Assembly (NCBI RefSeq): GCF_900105535.1
Contig: NZ_LT629779.1
Coordinates: forward strand, 868,001-932,000
Direction: 5' to 3'
DNA length: 64,000 bases
Source of the DNA: Pseudarthrobacter equi
Lineage (GTDB): Bacteria > Actinomycetota > Actinomycetes > Actinomycetales > Micrococcaceae
Shown here piece after piece: positions 36,690 through 45,360 of this stretch. The notes under the pieces are model-generated. The model was not told where the DNA came from. It made no database searches and saw nothing but the letters and a program-made list of their open reading frames with translations. Position numbers and translations under genes: made by a program. The number at the start of each line of letters is the position of its first letter. Position 1 is the first letter of the stretch.

Positions 36690-37114
36690 CGGTTTACCTC
36701 ACCTGGTTTGAGGGTCGGGGGGATTTCGGCGAGGGTTTCGCCGGTTTGGGGCAGGCCCTTGATTTCTTTGAGGTTCTTCCGGCCGATGCTGGCGAGGACC
36801 GCGGCTGCGATGGCCCAGATGACGGCGACGATCACGGCGGCCCACCCCAGGGGCATGAGGGCGCCGAGGCCGAACATCAGGGCCAGGGACAGGAAGAGCA
36901 GGACGAAGTGGCCTGCGACGCCGGCGCCGGCGAGCATGCCGCCGCCTTTACCGGCCCGGGTGGCGGACTGTTTGAGTTCGGCTTTGGCGAGGTCGACTTC
37001 CTGGCGCATCAGGGTGGATAGGTCCCGGGTGACATCGCCGAGCAGTTCACCCAGCGACGCTGTCTCTGCCTTCTGGTGCGCCACGCTCGGCGACTCAGGA
37101 ATCTGGCTACTCAT
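36686..37114 (-). CDS. Actinobacterial holin-superfamily membrane protein (phage-holin-like)
   Basis: 142 residues with two membrane helices: GMLAGAGVAGHFVLLFLSLAL and MPLGWAAVIVAVIWAIAAAV. The flanking helix SLGELLGDVTRDLSTLMRQE, then VDLAKAELKQ, is the usual signature of the family annotated as phage holin, although no phage genes are near. It is the middle gene of the cassette, joined by TGATG and ATGA overlaps on both sides. Probably a membrane-stress protein rather than a lysis protein. Confidence 0.85.
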   Translation of the reverse strand: MSSQIPESPSVAHQKAETASLGELLGDVTRDLSTLMRQEVDLAKAELKQSATRAGKGGGMLAGAGVAGHFVLLFLSLALMFGLGALMPLGWAAVIVAVIWAIAAAVLASIGRKNLKEIKGLPQTGETLAEIPPTLKPGEVNR

Positions 37115-38151
37115 CAGAACCTGCCGGACTCGCCGTCCGCGGACCTGTTGCGGGTGCGTGGGTCGTTTGCCATGGGGTCATCCGCGAGGTCGCGGTCATA
37201 GACCGGGTCGTCGGCGATCTGGTTTCCGGACCAGGGCTCCTCGACCAACTGGGGGCTGTCCAGCCCGCTGGCCGGACGCACAGGTTCCGGATACCCGCTG
37301 CCGGGAGCGCCGCCGTCGTACCCTGCCGTGGTGGTCGCCGGGCCGGGCAGCTGCACCGGCGGGGGCGGGACGGTACCTCCGGCCGGTGCGTAGGACTCGC
37401 TGTACTGGTCGCCGTATCCGGTTCCCGAGTACTGGAGTCCGCCGGAGTGCCTGCCAGTGGTGCTGGCCGTGCCGGTGCCGGAGGACGCCTCCGGGGCGCC
37501 CGCCGTGAGGCTGCGGGTCAACCGGCCAGCCAAAACACCTGCGCCTGCCGCAAGCAGCAGGAACGTCCCGGGCTTGTTGCGGGCGAAGCGCTGCACGTCG
37601 CCCAAAAGGTCACCGGGTTCCCTGCTCTCCAGCCATGACGCCACGGAAGAGCTGCGCTCGGCCGCCTGCCGGATCAGGTCACTCGCCACACCCTGTTGCT
37701 CCGGGGCGGTGGCCATGCTGTGCAGCTGGTCAGAGATGTTGCGGATCCCCTGCGCGGCCTTCTGCTGCTGGGCGCCTGCCTCGCTGGTCAGGCCTGTCTT
37801 CGCCTGGTTCATGAGGTCCTTGGCGTTGGTCTTTGCCTCGGCCGCGACGTTGGCGGCTTCTTCCTTTGCCGTATGCGCCACATCCTTGGCTGCCGACGTT
37901 GCCTGTCCCGCCACGTCAGAGGCTTCCGCCTTTGCCGCATCGGTCTTCGAACCGCCTGACGGATTGCCCGCCTGGTAACCGCCTGACGGGTAGTCACCCG
38001 TCCCGGTTGCTGACTGGTAGTCACCCGTGCCGGGTACTGGCGTCTGTGGAGTTGTGGCGGCGGGGAAGGTGGTTGCAGCCCGCTCGCCGGGAATTCCTGT
38101 ATTGGCCGTGGGAACCGCGTTGGGGTCCTCGGGCCATTGGTTCTCTGTCAT
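37114..38151 (-). CDS. LEA-like membrane-anchored stress protein
   Basis: 345 residues. After a Pro/Gly/Thr-rich N-terminus come amphipathic Ala/Lys/Glu repeats of the LEA/YtxH kind (AKDVAHTAKEEAANVAAEAK), a helical block, ARNKPGTFLLLAAGAGVLAG as the one membrane segment near 195, and a Gly/Tyr/Pro-rich disordered C-terminus. ATG at 38151 fits the leader predicted from the TAAG box at 38214; an in-frame start at 38190 would lengthen it by 13 residues. First gene of the holin/DUF3618 cassette. Confidence 0.78.
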   Translation of the reverse strand: MTENQWPEDPNAVPTANTGIPGERAATTFPAATTPQTPVPGTGDYQSATGTGDYPSGGYQAGNPSGGSKTDAAKAEASDVAGQATSAAKDVAHTAKEEAANVAAEAKTNAKDLMNQAKTGLTSEAGAQQQKAAQGIRNISDQLHSMATAPEQQGVASDLIRQAAERSSSVASWLESREPGDLLGDVQRFARNKPGTFLLLAAGAGVLAGRLTRSLTAGAPEASSGTGTASTTGRHSGGLQYSGTGYGDQYSESYAPAGGTVPPPPVQLPGPATTTAGYDGGAPGSGYPEPVRPASGLDSPQLVEEPWSGNQIADDPVYDRDLADDPMANDPRTRNRSADGESGRF

Positions 38152-38213
38152 CTTCCATCTCTCTTTCCAAGAAGGCCGGTTGTTGATCAAGAACCAGCAA
38201 TACTGGCCGTAAA

Positions 38214-38233
38214 ATGATAAGCATGATTACTAA
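38214..38233. promoter_or_regulatory. TAAG-N4-CTTA promoter box between divergent stress genes
   Basis: Minus strand: TAATCATGCTTA runs into -10 TATCAT (complement of 38214-38219), giving about a 56-base leader to the ATG at 38151. Plus strand: the same palindrome continues into TACTAA (38228-38233), which could serve the gene at 38327. Confidence 0.55.
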
Positions 38234-38326
38234 TGAAAGGTAAGTACCCTTCGTAAACGAGTTATAACCGAACCCGATAAGTCAGCCGGACGGCGAGGGC
38301 CTGCCCGGTCACAACTGAAGTGGAAA

Positions 38327-39160
38327 GTGGTGGGTAGCGTGGAAACAGCTCCATGGATTTGGATAGTCATTGCCGTCGTTGTGGTGTTGCTGATTGTTGT
38401 CCTGCTGATGAGCGGGCGGCGCCGGAAGGCCGTCCAGGAAAAGCGCGAGCAGGAACACCGCGAAAAAGCAGCAGAAATCCGCAGGGAAGCGGAGACCAAG
38501 GAAATCGATGCCCGCGAACGTGAGGCCAAGGCTGCCCGCGCACGTGCTGACGCCGAGCAGGCGCAAGTCAATGCCGCACGCCTTCGCCAGGAGGCCGACG
38601 AGAAGGCCCGCGAGGCGGGTTCACTCCGCAACGAAGTCGCCGATCACACGCGCAAGGCTGACGAAATAGATCCCGACGTCACGAACGACGCCGGCCGGCG
38701 GGCGCGCAGGGCCGACGACGGCGAGCAGCGTCCGCGCCAATCTGACGCGGCTGCCGGAACAGTGGGCCACGGGCATGATGACCGCGTGCAGGGCGACCAT
38801 GCACACACCACCCCTTCGCAGGATGACCAGGCCTATGGCGGCCAGGCTGACGCCCGCCGCGACACGACACACGATGACAGGGCCTACGGCGGCCAGTCAC
38901 ATCATGACACTGCGCGCGATGACAGTGCTCGCGATAACCGGGCGTACGGTGACCCGGTGTACGGCGACCACGCGGGAAGCAGCCGCGAGGCTGACGGGCG
39001 AGGGCCGGCGACCGGGCAGGACGGTGCCGATGGCAGGACCCTTGGTGACGAGCGGCGCCCCGGCGAGCGGGATCCGCACCTGGACGAACGGGACCGCCAG
39101 CCAGGCGACGGCGTTGACGAAACCAGTCACGGGGAGCGTAATCCGCGCGACGGAATTTAG
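38327..39160 (+). CDS. Membrane-anchored coiled-coil protein with repetitive acidic tail
   Basis: 277 residues, not recognised. One N-terminal membrane helix (WIWIVIAVVVVLLIVVLLM) is followed by a highly charged coiled coil (about 30-100, REAETKEIDAREREAKAARA) and then an Asp/His/Gly/Arg-rich low-complexity tail with imperfect DDRAYGGQ-like repeats. Three in-frame GTG codons (38327, 38330, 38339) make the start ambiguous. It is divergent from the stress cassette and may share its promoter box. Confidence 0.7.
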   Translation: MVGSVETAPWIWIVIAVVVVLLIVVLLMSGRRRKAVQEKREQEHREKAAEIRREAETKEIDAREREAKAARARADAEQAQVNAARLRQEADEKAREAGSLRNEVADHTRKADEIDPDVTNDAGRRARRADDGEQRPRQSDAAAGTVGHGHDDRVQGDHAHTTPSQDDQAYGGQADARRDTTHDDRAYGGQSHHDTARDDSARDNRAYGDPVYGDHAGSSREADGRGPATGQDGADGRTLGDERRPGERDPHLDERDRQPGDGVDETSHGERNPRDGI

Positions 39161-39180
39161 GCACCGGGGAGCCGTCGCGG

Positions 39181-40224
39181 CTAGGTGCCGCTTCGCGGTT
39201 TCAGTACGGGGGAGGGAGCTATTCCCTTCCCCGTTCCCATGCCTTCCAGCACTTCGCGGACAGCGTCCACAGCCGAGGTCTTTGCCTCCCACCCCAAAAT
39301 CCGCTGTGCCCGCCGGGTGTCCATGACGGGCGCTCCAGCGGCCATCTCCACCCACCCGGAATCGGTAGGTTGGAGCCGCAGCCGCCACGCGAGCCCGGCT
39401 GCCCGGTGAAGCAGCCACATGGGCACGGGGAGGATTCTCCTGGCGCCCAGGATCCGGGCCAGCTCCTGGGGATCCAGGACCGGTTCGGCAGCGATGTTGA
39501 AGGCGCCGTTGGCCCGCTGATCCACCACGCGCCAGTAAGCCTCTGCCACGTCATCGGCGTGCACCGCCTGGAACACCAGGTTGTCCGGTGCGGGCAGCAG
39601 CGGAATCCGCAGCTTGCCGGGCAGCAGCCGCGGAATGACCGGGCCCAGGAAGTACCGGCCGATTTCGCTGCCTGCGTCTCCTTGGAAGATCAGGCCCGGG
39701 CGGAGCCTGGCCACGGCAATGCCGGGCTCGGACTCGGCGAACCGGTCCAGCAGCGCTTCCTGCTCAGCCTTGTGTCGGCTGTAGTGGGAGCCCCGCATCC
39801 CCTGGGCGGGCCAGGATTCGTCCCTGCGCCCGTCCTTGGATGACTTGCTGTACGCGCCCACCGAGGACGCGCAGACCACTTGCTTCACACCCGCGGCCCT
39901 GGCTGCGTCCAGTACATGCCTGGTCCCGGCGACGTTCGTCCGGTACAGCTGCTCCAGGTCCCGGTTTGGCTGGATCTGCCACGCCAGATGGACGACGGCG
40001 TCAGCTCCTTCCAGCGCTGCTTCCAGCTTTTGGCGGTCCTGCTCCAGCCCCACGTCGAGCGTGTGCCAGTCCACCCCTGCGTACGGAGCCTGGCTGGTAT
40101 CCGGGAGGCGGCGGCTGATCCCGGCGAGCTGGAGGCTCCCGGGTTTCCTGGCGAGCTGGCCCTGCAGGTTCCGCAGGAGGGCCGTGCCGGCATTTCCACT
40201 GGCCCCGGTGATGACAATCCGCAT
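39181..40224 (-). CDS. NAD-dependent epimerase/dehydratase-family protein
   Basis: Extended-SDR protein of 347 residues with the NAD motif MRIVITGASGNAGTALLRNL, a DAVVHLAWQIQPN segment, and the Tyr-x3-Lys pair in SHYSRHKAEQEALL. Substrate unknown; it resembles sugar-nucleotide epimerases and related reductases. ATG at 40224 has AGGAG 7 bases upstream. The divergent sigma gene shares the palindromic box at 40296, which gives this gene a -10 TATAAA and a 61-base leader. It is not the missing HldD: it lacks the obvious HldD pattern and lies outside the heptose cluster. Confidence 0.85.
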   Translation of the reverse strand: MRIVITGASGNAGTALLRNLQGQLARKPGSLQLAGISRRLPDTSQAPYAGVDWHTLDVGLEQDRQKLEAALEGADAVVHLAWQIQPNRDLEQLYRTNVAGTRHVLDAARAAGVKQVVCASSVGAYSKSSKDGRRDESWPAQGMRGSHYSRHKAEQEALLDRFAESEPGIAVARLRPGLIFQGDAGSEIGRYFLGPVIPRLLPGKLRIPLLPAPDNLVFQAVHADDVAEAYWRVVDQRANGAFNIAAEPVLDPQELARILGARRILPVPMWLLHRAAGLAWRLRLQPTDSGWVEMAAGAPVMDTRRAQRILGWEAKTSAVDAVREVLEGMGTGKGIAPSPVLKPRSGT

Positions 40225-40291
40225 GAGGGTGCTCCTGACGCAAGGTGGACAGAACTGCGTACCAGACGAGCCTATCGCCGAGAAGGATTGT

Positions 40292-40311
40292 TTTATAAGC
40301 AAGCTTATGAT
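40292..40311. promoter_or_regulatory. TAAG-N4-CTTA bidirectional promoter box
   Basis: TAAGCAAGCTTA (40296-40307) has perfect half-sites. Rightward it runs into -10 TATGAT (40306-40311) for the sigma gene. Leftward it runs into TATAAA (complement of 40292-40297) for the epimerase. Both leaders are 50-61 bases. Confidence 0.6.
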
Positions 40312-40370
40312 TTGCTGCTTCTAAGTCTTGCCGCAGGCTTTCGGAACCATCCCCGAGGGAACCAACGTCA

Positions 40371-41300
40371 ATGCCAGAATCCTTCTCTCCAGTTGCCGTG
40401 GACGCTTCATTCGTCCACAGCCACCAGTCCACGCCGACGCAAACACCCGCTTCCCCCCACGATCCGCACGCCAGGTCGGGGCAGCTGCGGGAGACCTTCG
40501 AAAACGATTTGGTCCTGGGCTACCTTGACCTCGCCGAAGCACTGGCCTCGCGCTTCGAAGCCCGCGGCCGCGAGCGGGCGGACCTGAACCAGGTGGCCTA
40601 CCTGGGACTGGTCAAGGCCGCCCGTGGTTTCGACCTGTCCAAGGGCGAGAGCTTTCCCGCCTACGCCGCCCCCACCATCACCGGGGAGCTGAAGAGGTAC
40701 CTGCGTGACCGGACCTGGGTGGTCCGCCCGCCGCGGAACATCCAGGACCTGCGCACCCGGATGTTCAGGGCCGAACCGGAACTGACCCAGGCGCTGGGCA
40801 GGACTCCCAGTGTGGAAGAGCTCGCCGGTGAACTGGAAACAGATCCGGCGGAGGTACAGGAGGCCATGTCGGCATCCAGCAGCATGCACCCGGACTCCCT
40901 GGATGCGGTCAACCCGCATTCGGACGCGCCGTCCATCGGCGAATTGCTCGCCTGTCCGGACACGCCCCTGGAACGGCTGGAGGAACTGGCCTGCCTGCGC
41001 GATGCCATGCATGACCTGGACCCGGCGGACAGGGAGCTCCTGTACCGCCGCTACTTCTGCGAGGAAACCCAGGTGCAACTGGGCAAACGGCTTGGCATGT
41101 CGCAAATGCAGGTTTCACGGCGGCTGGCCCGCGTGCTGGTGGAACTCCAGCGCCGCCTCGAAAACAGTTCCCGGCTCGAACCATCCGCCGAATGCCCCGG
41201 CACTGCGACCTCCGGGGGGCGGGCGCAGACCCAACGCGCCGCCCACTCCCACCGGGAGCCCGCCCGGCGCCGCGGTTTTGGCCGGCCGTCGATGCCGTGA
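40371..41300 (+). CDS. SigB/SigF-type alternative sigma factor
   Basis: RNA polymerase sigma factor of the group 3 B/F/G type, 309 residues. Region 2 reads ADLNQVAYLGLVKAARGFDL and FPAYAAPTITGELKRYLRDR, followed by WVVRPPRNIQDL; region 3 covers LGRTPSVEELAGELETDPAEV; region 4 has ETQVQLGKRLGMSQMQVSRRL. An Arg/Pro-rich tail of about 40 residues is extra. ATG at 40371 follows GAGGGA. No anti-sigma or anti-anti-sigma gene is adjacent, which is unusual for this class. It may drive the stress genes around it. Confidence 0.9.
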   Translation: MPESFSPVAVDASFVHSHQSTPTQTPASPHDPHARSGQLRETFENDLVLGYLDLAEALASRFEARGRERADLNQVAYLGLVKAARGFDLSKGESFPAYAAPTITGELKRYLRDRTWVVRPPRNIQDLRTRMFRAEPELTQALGRTPSVEELAGELETDPAEVQEAMSASSSMHPDSLDAVNPHSDAPSIGELLACPDTPLERLEELACLRDAMHDLDPADRELLYRRYFCEETQVQLGKRLGMSQMQVSRRLARVLVELQRRLENSSRLEPSAECPGTATSGGRAQTQRAAHSHREPARRRGFGRPSMP

Positions 41301-41454
41301 CCGGACTGCACTGACTTCCGGCCCGGCCACGGCCGGGCGCGCCACACCACAGATTTCCTATCTTGCCTGTCCAGCGGGCCGGAAACGTTGCTGTCCGACG
41401 CCCGGTGCGATGTCGGCCTGTTTAGGAGCAGCAGCAGGAGGGAACAGGACTGAC

Positions 41455-41991
41455 ATGGGAAGCCCCACAACTGCCAAGATCCGCGCCGTGCTGTTCGACA
41501 GGGATGGAACCCTGGTGGTCGATGTCCCCTACAACGGGGACCCCGCCTTGGTACGGCCCGTGCCCGGTGCGAGGGAAGTGCTGGACAGCCTGCGGGCGGA
41601 CGGCATTGCCACGGGCGTGATCAGCAACCAGTCCGGTATTGCCCGCGGACTCATCAGCGAGGACGACGTTGCCAGCGTCAACGCCAGGGTGGAAGAACTG
41701 CTTGGCCCCTTCGACGTGTGGGAAGTCTGCCCGCACTCGGACCAGGACAACTGTGACTGCCGCAAACCCGCCCCGGGAATGGTTCACAGTGCCTGCAGGA
41801 AGCTGGGTATTGACGAATCCGAAGCGGCCCTGATCGGCGACATCGGCGCCGACGTCCGGGCCGCCGAGGCTGCGGGAGCTACCGGAGTCCTGGTACCCAC
41901 CCCGGTGACCAGGGCCGAGGAAGTGGCTGCCGCCCGGCTGGTGGCACACGACCTGGCCGGCGCCGTCGTCCTCCTCCGGGAGGCGCCGTAA
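41455..41991 (+). CDS. gmhB: D-glycero-D-manno-heptose-1,7-bisphosphate phosphatase (GmhB-like)
   Basis: Removes the C7 phosphate from heptose 1,7-bisphosphate in nucleotide-heptose synthesis. The 178-residue HAD-IIIA protein has AVLFDRDGTLVVD (Asp15 nucleophile, Asp17), the specificity segment GIARGLISEDD, the zinc motif CPHSDQDNCDCRKP (Cys-x-His and Cys-x-Cys) and GDIGADVRAAEAAG. ATG at 41455 follows AGGA. It heads a run of genes with 1-4 bp overlaps. A histidinol-phosphate phosphatase role is possible for this fold, but GmhA and HldE partners downstream favour heptose. Confidence 0.9.
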   Translation: MGSPTTAKIRAVLFDRDGTLVVDVPYNGDPALVRPVPGAREVLDSLRADGIATGVISNQSGIARGLISEDDVASVNARVEELLGPFDVWEVCPHSDQDNCDCRKPAPGMVHSACRKLGIDESEAALIGDIGADVRAAEAAGATGVLVPTPVTRAEEVAAARLVAHDLAGAVVLLREAP

Positions 41992-43079
41992 TGGGGCGCG
42001 TGCTGGTGGCGCGGCTGGACAGCATGGGCGATGTCCTGCTGGCCGGACCCGCAGTGCGGGCAGCCGCCAACGGCCGCGTCCCGGACGGCAGCGGCGCGAA
42101 CCATGTGGTGATGCTGTGCGGCCGGCAGGGCGAGGCCGCCGCGGGACTCCTGCCCGGCGCCGCCGAGGTCTACAGCTGGGACAGCCCGTGGATCATGAAC
42201 CCGGCGCCCAAAATGACGGGCCCCCACGCGGACCGCCTCATCGAGTACGTCCGCAACTCCAGGATTACCGAAGCCGTCATCCTCACCTCGTTCCACCAGT
42301 CCCCGCTGCCGCTGGCACTCCTGCTCCGGCTGGCCGGCGTCGAGCGGATCACGGGCGCGTCAACGGACTATGCCGGTTCGCTGCTCGATGTGCGGCTCAA
42401 ACCCGGCGAGGACTTCCCCGAAGACCAGCCGGAAGCCGAACGTGCGCTGGGCATCGCCGAAGCCGCAGGATTCAGGCTCCCCCAGGGTGACGACGGCAAG
42501 CTCCACATCACTCCCGGCCCGGATGTCCGTGACCTCGTCGGCGACGGGCCCTACGTGGTGGTCCATCCCGGCGCGGCCGTACCGGCAAGGGCGTGGCCCC
42601 CGCTCCACCACGCCGCCGCCGTCGAACTCCTCCAGGGCGCCGGCCACCGCGTGGTGGTGACCGGCGGCCCCGGCGAAACCTCGTTGACGGCCACCGTGGC
42701 TGGCCCCTCCGCGCTGGACCTCGGCGGCCGGACCGATGTGCACACGCTCGCGGGCGTCATGGCCGGCGCCGATGCTGTGGTCACCGGAAACACCGGCCCC
42801 GCCCACCTGGCAGCAGCGGTGGGCACGCCGGTGGCCTGCCTCTTCTCCCCCGTGGTCCCGGCCATCCGCTGGGCACCGTACGGGGTGCCGCTGGAGCTGC
42901 TGGGAGACCAGAACGCGGCCTGCCGGATGACCCGCGCCCGCATCTGTCCAGTCCCCGGCCACCCCTGCCTGGACTCCGTATCCCCCGAAGAAGTGGTGGC
43001 CGCCGTTGAACGCCTGATCAGCGGCGTGAGCTCCTTCAGCACCCACGTCAGCACCCGTAGAAAGGCCCGCAACAGATGA
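41991..43079 (+). CDS. Family 9 glycosyltransferase, heptosyltransferase-like
   Basis: Probably transfers heptose from a nucleotide-heptose donor. The 362-residue GT-B protein opens with VLVARLDSMGDVLLAGPAVRA and carries the GT9 donor-site segments VVHPGAAVPARAWP, VVTGGPGETSLT and GNTGPAHLAAAVGTPVACLF. The start overlaps the gmhB stop as TAATG; the end overlaps the next gene as ATGA. GT9 enzymes are best known as LPS heptosyltransferases (WaaC/WaaF), so its presence in a Gram-positive cluster is notable. The acceptor is unknown. Confidence 0.9.
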   Translation: MGRVLVARLDSMGDVLLAGPAVRAAANGRVPDGSGANHVVMLCGRQGEAAAGLLPGAAEVYSWDSPWIMNPAPKMTGPHADRLIEYVRNSRITEAVILTSFHQSPLPLALLLRLAGVERITGASTDYAGSLLDVRLKPGEDFPEDQPEAERALGIAEAAGFRLPQGDDGKLHITPGPDVRDLVGDGPYVVVHPGAAVPARAWPPLHHAAAVELLQGAGHRVVVTGGPGETSLTATVAGPSALDLGGRTDVHTLAGVMAGADAVVTGNTGPAHLAAAVGTPVACLFSPVVPAIRWAPYGVPLELLGDQNAACRMTRARICPVPGHPCLDSVSPEEVVAAVERLISGVSSFSTHVSTRRKARNR

Positions 43080-44104
43080 GAATCCTGCTCTGGCATGTCC
43101 ACGGATCCTGGACGGACGCCTTCGTCCGCGGCAGGCACGAATACTTGCTCCCCGTCCTGCCCGACGGCGGGCCATGGGGCCTGGGCCGCGCCGGGCGCAA
43201 CTGGCCGGACTCCGTGCGGGAGGTGGACCTGGCGACGCTGGACGCAGGCTCTGTTGACGCCGTCGTGCTGCAACGGCCCGAAGAAATCAGCGACGTCTCG
43301 CGGGTCCTGAGCCGCACCCCCGGAGGGGACCTGCCCGCGGTCTTCGTGGAGCACAACACGCCCAAGGGTGATTTCCCCTTCACCCGGCACCCGCTTGCGG
43401 ACCAGAACACCATCCCCCTGGTGCACGTAACCCACTTCAACCGGCTCGCCTGGGACAACGGATCAGCCCTGTCCACAGTCATCGAGCACGGCATCCCCGA
43501 CCCCGGCCAGCTATATACGGGGGAGCTGCCGGACCTGGGCGTGGTGGTCAACGAACCCGTGCGCCGCGGCCGGGTGACGGGCACGGACCTGCTGCCTGCC
43601 TTCGCCGACGTGGCGCCCCTGCAGGTGTTCGGGATGAAGACCGAGGGATTGGCAGTTGCCGCCGGCATCGGAACGGACCGGCTCACCCCGCGCGGCGACC
43701 TGAAAACGCAGGAACTCCACCGGGAGCTGGCACGCTGCCGTGTCTACCTGCACCCCATGCGCTGGACTTCCCTGGGCCTGTCCCTGCTGGAGGCCATGCA
43801 CCTGGGCATGCCCGTGGTGGTGCTGGCCGCCACCGAAGCTCCCCGGGCAGTCCCGCCGGAGGCCGGAATAGTGTCCGCGGACATCGACGAGCTGCTCCGG
43901 TGCGCCCGCAGGCTGGTCGCCAACCCGGATGAAGCACGACGGCGGGGCGTCGCCGCGCGCGAGGCCGCACTGGCCCGCTACGGCCTGGGCAAATTCCAGG
44001 ACAGCTGGGACGGGCTCCTGGCGGATCTCGGGCGCAGCCCCTCTGCCCGCCACCGGCCGGACGGGCAGGTCCTTGTTCCGGCGCAAGAAAGGAAGACCGC
44101 ATGA
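43076..44104 (+). CDS. GT-B glycosyltransferase (GT1/GT4-like)
   Basis: 342 residues. The N-terminal half has few hallmarks. The C-terminal donor domain shows LARCRVYLHPMRWTSLGLSLLEA, quoted in part as SLGLSLLEAMHLGMPVVVLA, which contains the family E-x7-E region. Donor and acceptor are unknown. No membrane segment. The ATG and the stop both overlap neighbours by 4 bp, so it is locked into the heptose operon. Confidence 0.8.
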   Translation: MRILLWHVHGSWTDAFVRGRHEYLLPVLPDGGPWGLGRAGRNWPDSVREVDLATLDAGSVDAVVLQRPEEISDVSRVLSRTPGGDLPAVFVEHNTPKGDFPFTRHPLADQNTIPLVHVTHFNRLAWDNGSALSTVIEHGIPDPGQLYTGELPDLGVVVNEPVRRGRVTGTDLLPAFADVAPLQVFGMKTEGLAVAAGIGTDRLTPRGDLKTQELHRELARCRVYLHPMRWTSLGLSLLEAMHLGMPVVVLAATEAPRAVPPEAGIVSADIDELLRCARRLVANPDEARRRGVAAREAALARYGLGKFQDSWDGLLADLGRSPSARHRPDGQVLVPAQERKTA

Positions 44105-45360
44105 AGATCGCGATGATTTCCGAGCACGCCAGTCCGCTGGCAGCCCTGGGCGGGGTGGACGCCGGCGGGCAGAACGTCCACGTCGCCGCACTGTCCGAAG
44201 CGCTGGCAAGGCGCGGACACCAGGTCACCGTATACACCCGCAGGGACGCGACAGAGCTTCCCGCCCGCGTAAAGGTGGGACCCGGTTTTGACGTGGTCCA
44301 TGTGGACGCCGGCCCTCCGCAGCACGTTCCCAAGGACGAGCTGCTGCCGTTCATGGGCGAACTGGCCGACGGCGTGGCCCGGGACTGGGACCAGCGGCCC
44401 CCCGACGTGGTCCACGGACACTTCTGGATGTCCGGCCTGGCCGCCCTGGACGCCGCCCGGCGGGCCGGCTCGGGCTACCGGGTCCCCGTCATCCAGACCT
44501 TCCACGCACTGGGCACGGTCAAGCGCCGGCACCAGGGTGCCGAGGACACCAGCCCGCAGGAACGCCGCTGGCTTGAACCGGGCGTCGGGCGGTCCGCGGA
44601 CCGGATCATCGCCACCTGCTCGGACGAGGTGTTCGAGCTCAAAGCCATGGGCATCGACACGGGAAAGATTTCCATTGCACCCTGCGGCGTGGACCTGGAT
44701 GTCTTCGGACCGGATGGTCCGGTGGCCGCCAAACCCAGGTCCCACCGCATCCTTTCCGTGGGCAGGCTGGTGCCGCGCAAGGGTGTGGACCTGGTGATCC
44801 GCGCCCTGCCGCACTTGCGCGCAGCGGGCTTTGCCGACGTCGAACTCCTCATCGTTGGCGGCGGCGGGGACTCGGGTGCCCTTCACTCAGACCCCGAGGT
44901 GCGCCGGTTGCTGGACCTTGCCGCAGAACTCGGCGTCCAGGACCAGGTGGTACTTGAAGGCCAGGTGCCCCGCGGGGACATGCCCGGCATCTTCCGCAGC
45001 GCCGATGCCGTGGTCTGCGCCCCTTGGTACGAGCCGTTCGGCATCGTTCCCCTCGAAGCCATGGCGTGCGGCGTGCCGGTGGTGGCCGCAGCGGTGGGCG
45101 GGCTGCGGGACACCGTGGTGGACCATGCCACCGGCCTGCACGTCCCGCCCCGCGACCCGAAAGCCATCGCGTCGGCCGTGGCCATGCTGTTGGGCAACCC
45201 CTCCCTGCGGTCCGAACTCGGTGATGCCGGCCAGCGCCGCGCACGTGCCCGCTATTCGTGGGACCGGGTGGCCGCGGAATCCGAAAAGGCGTACAAGCTC
45301 GCGGTGGCGGGTGCCGCCGCCCGCCCCGCAGCCATCCCCATGGAAGGAGCGGCACTGTGA
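44101..45360 (+). CDS. Family 4 glycosyltransferase
   Basis: Retaining GT-B enzyme of 419 residues. The N-terminal acceptor side reads SEHASPLAALGGVDAGGQNV and VVHGHFWMSGLAAL, very like MshA and sucrose-synthase relatives. The donor side has ILSVGRLVPRKGVDLVIRAL, VLEGQVPRGDMPGIFRSADA and APWYEPFGIVPLEAMACGVP with the E-x7-E motif. The Gly-rich entry suggests a phosphorylated-cyclitol or sugar-phosphate acceptor, but that is inference. Overlaps by 4 bp at both ends. Confidence 0.87.
   Translation: MKIAMISEHASPLAALGGVDAGGQNVHVAALSEALARRGHQVTVYTRRDATELPARVKVGPGFDVVHVDAGPPQHVPKDELLPFMGELADGVARDWDQRPPDVVHGHFWMSGLAALDAARRAGSGYRVPVIQTFHALGTVKRRHQGAEDTSPQERRWLEPGVGRSADRIIATCSDEVFELKAMGIDTGKISIAPCGVDLDVFGPDGPVAAKPRSHRILSVGRLVPRKGVDLVIRALPHLRAAGFADVELLIVGGGGDSGALHSDPEVRRLLDLAAELGVQDQVVLEGQVPRGDMPGIFRSADAVVCAPWYEPFGIVPLEAMACGVPVVAAAVGGLRDTVVDHATGLHVPPRDPKAIASAVAMLLGNPSLRSELGDAGQRRARARYSWDRVAAESEKAYKLAVAGAAARPAAIPMEGAAL

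Noticed and set aside
36686..37114. Holin as evidence of a prophage
   Set aside because: No endolysin, structural, integrase or att-like features nearby. Family is common in chromosomal actinobacterial stress cassettes.
39181..40224. Epimerase gene as the missing HldD of the heptose cluster
   Set aside because: It lies outside the cluster beyond the sigma gene, is divergent, shares a stress-type promoter box, and no HldD-specific pattern is evident.
40290..40371. SigB-type GTTT/GGGTAT promoter before the sigma gene
   Set aside because: No convincing GGGTAT at the right spacing; the palindromic box with TATGAT fits better.
41320..41338. GC hairpin after the sigma gene as a terminator
   Set aside because: CCCGGCC/GGCCGGG stem has only a 2-base loop and no T-run; too weak to call.
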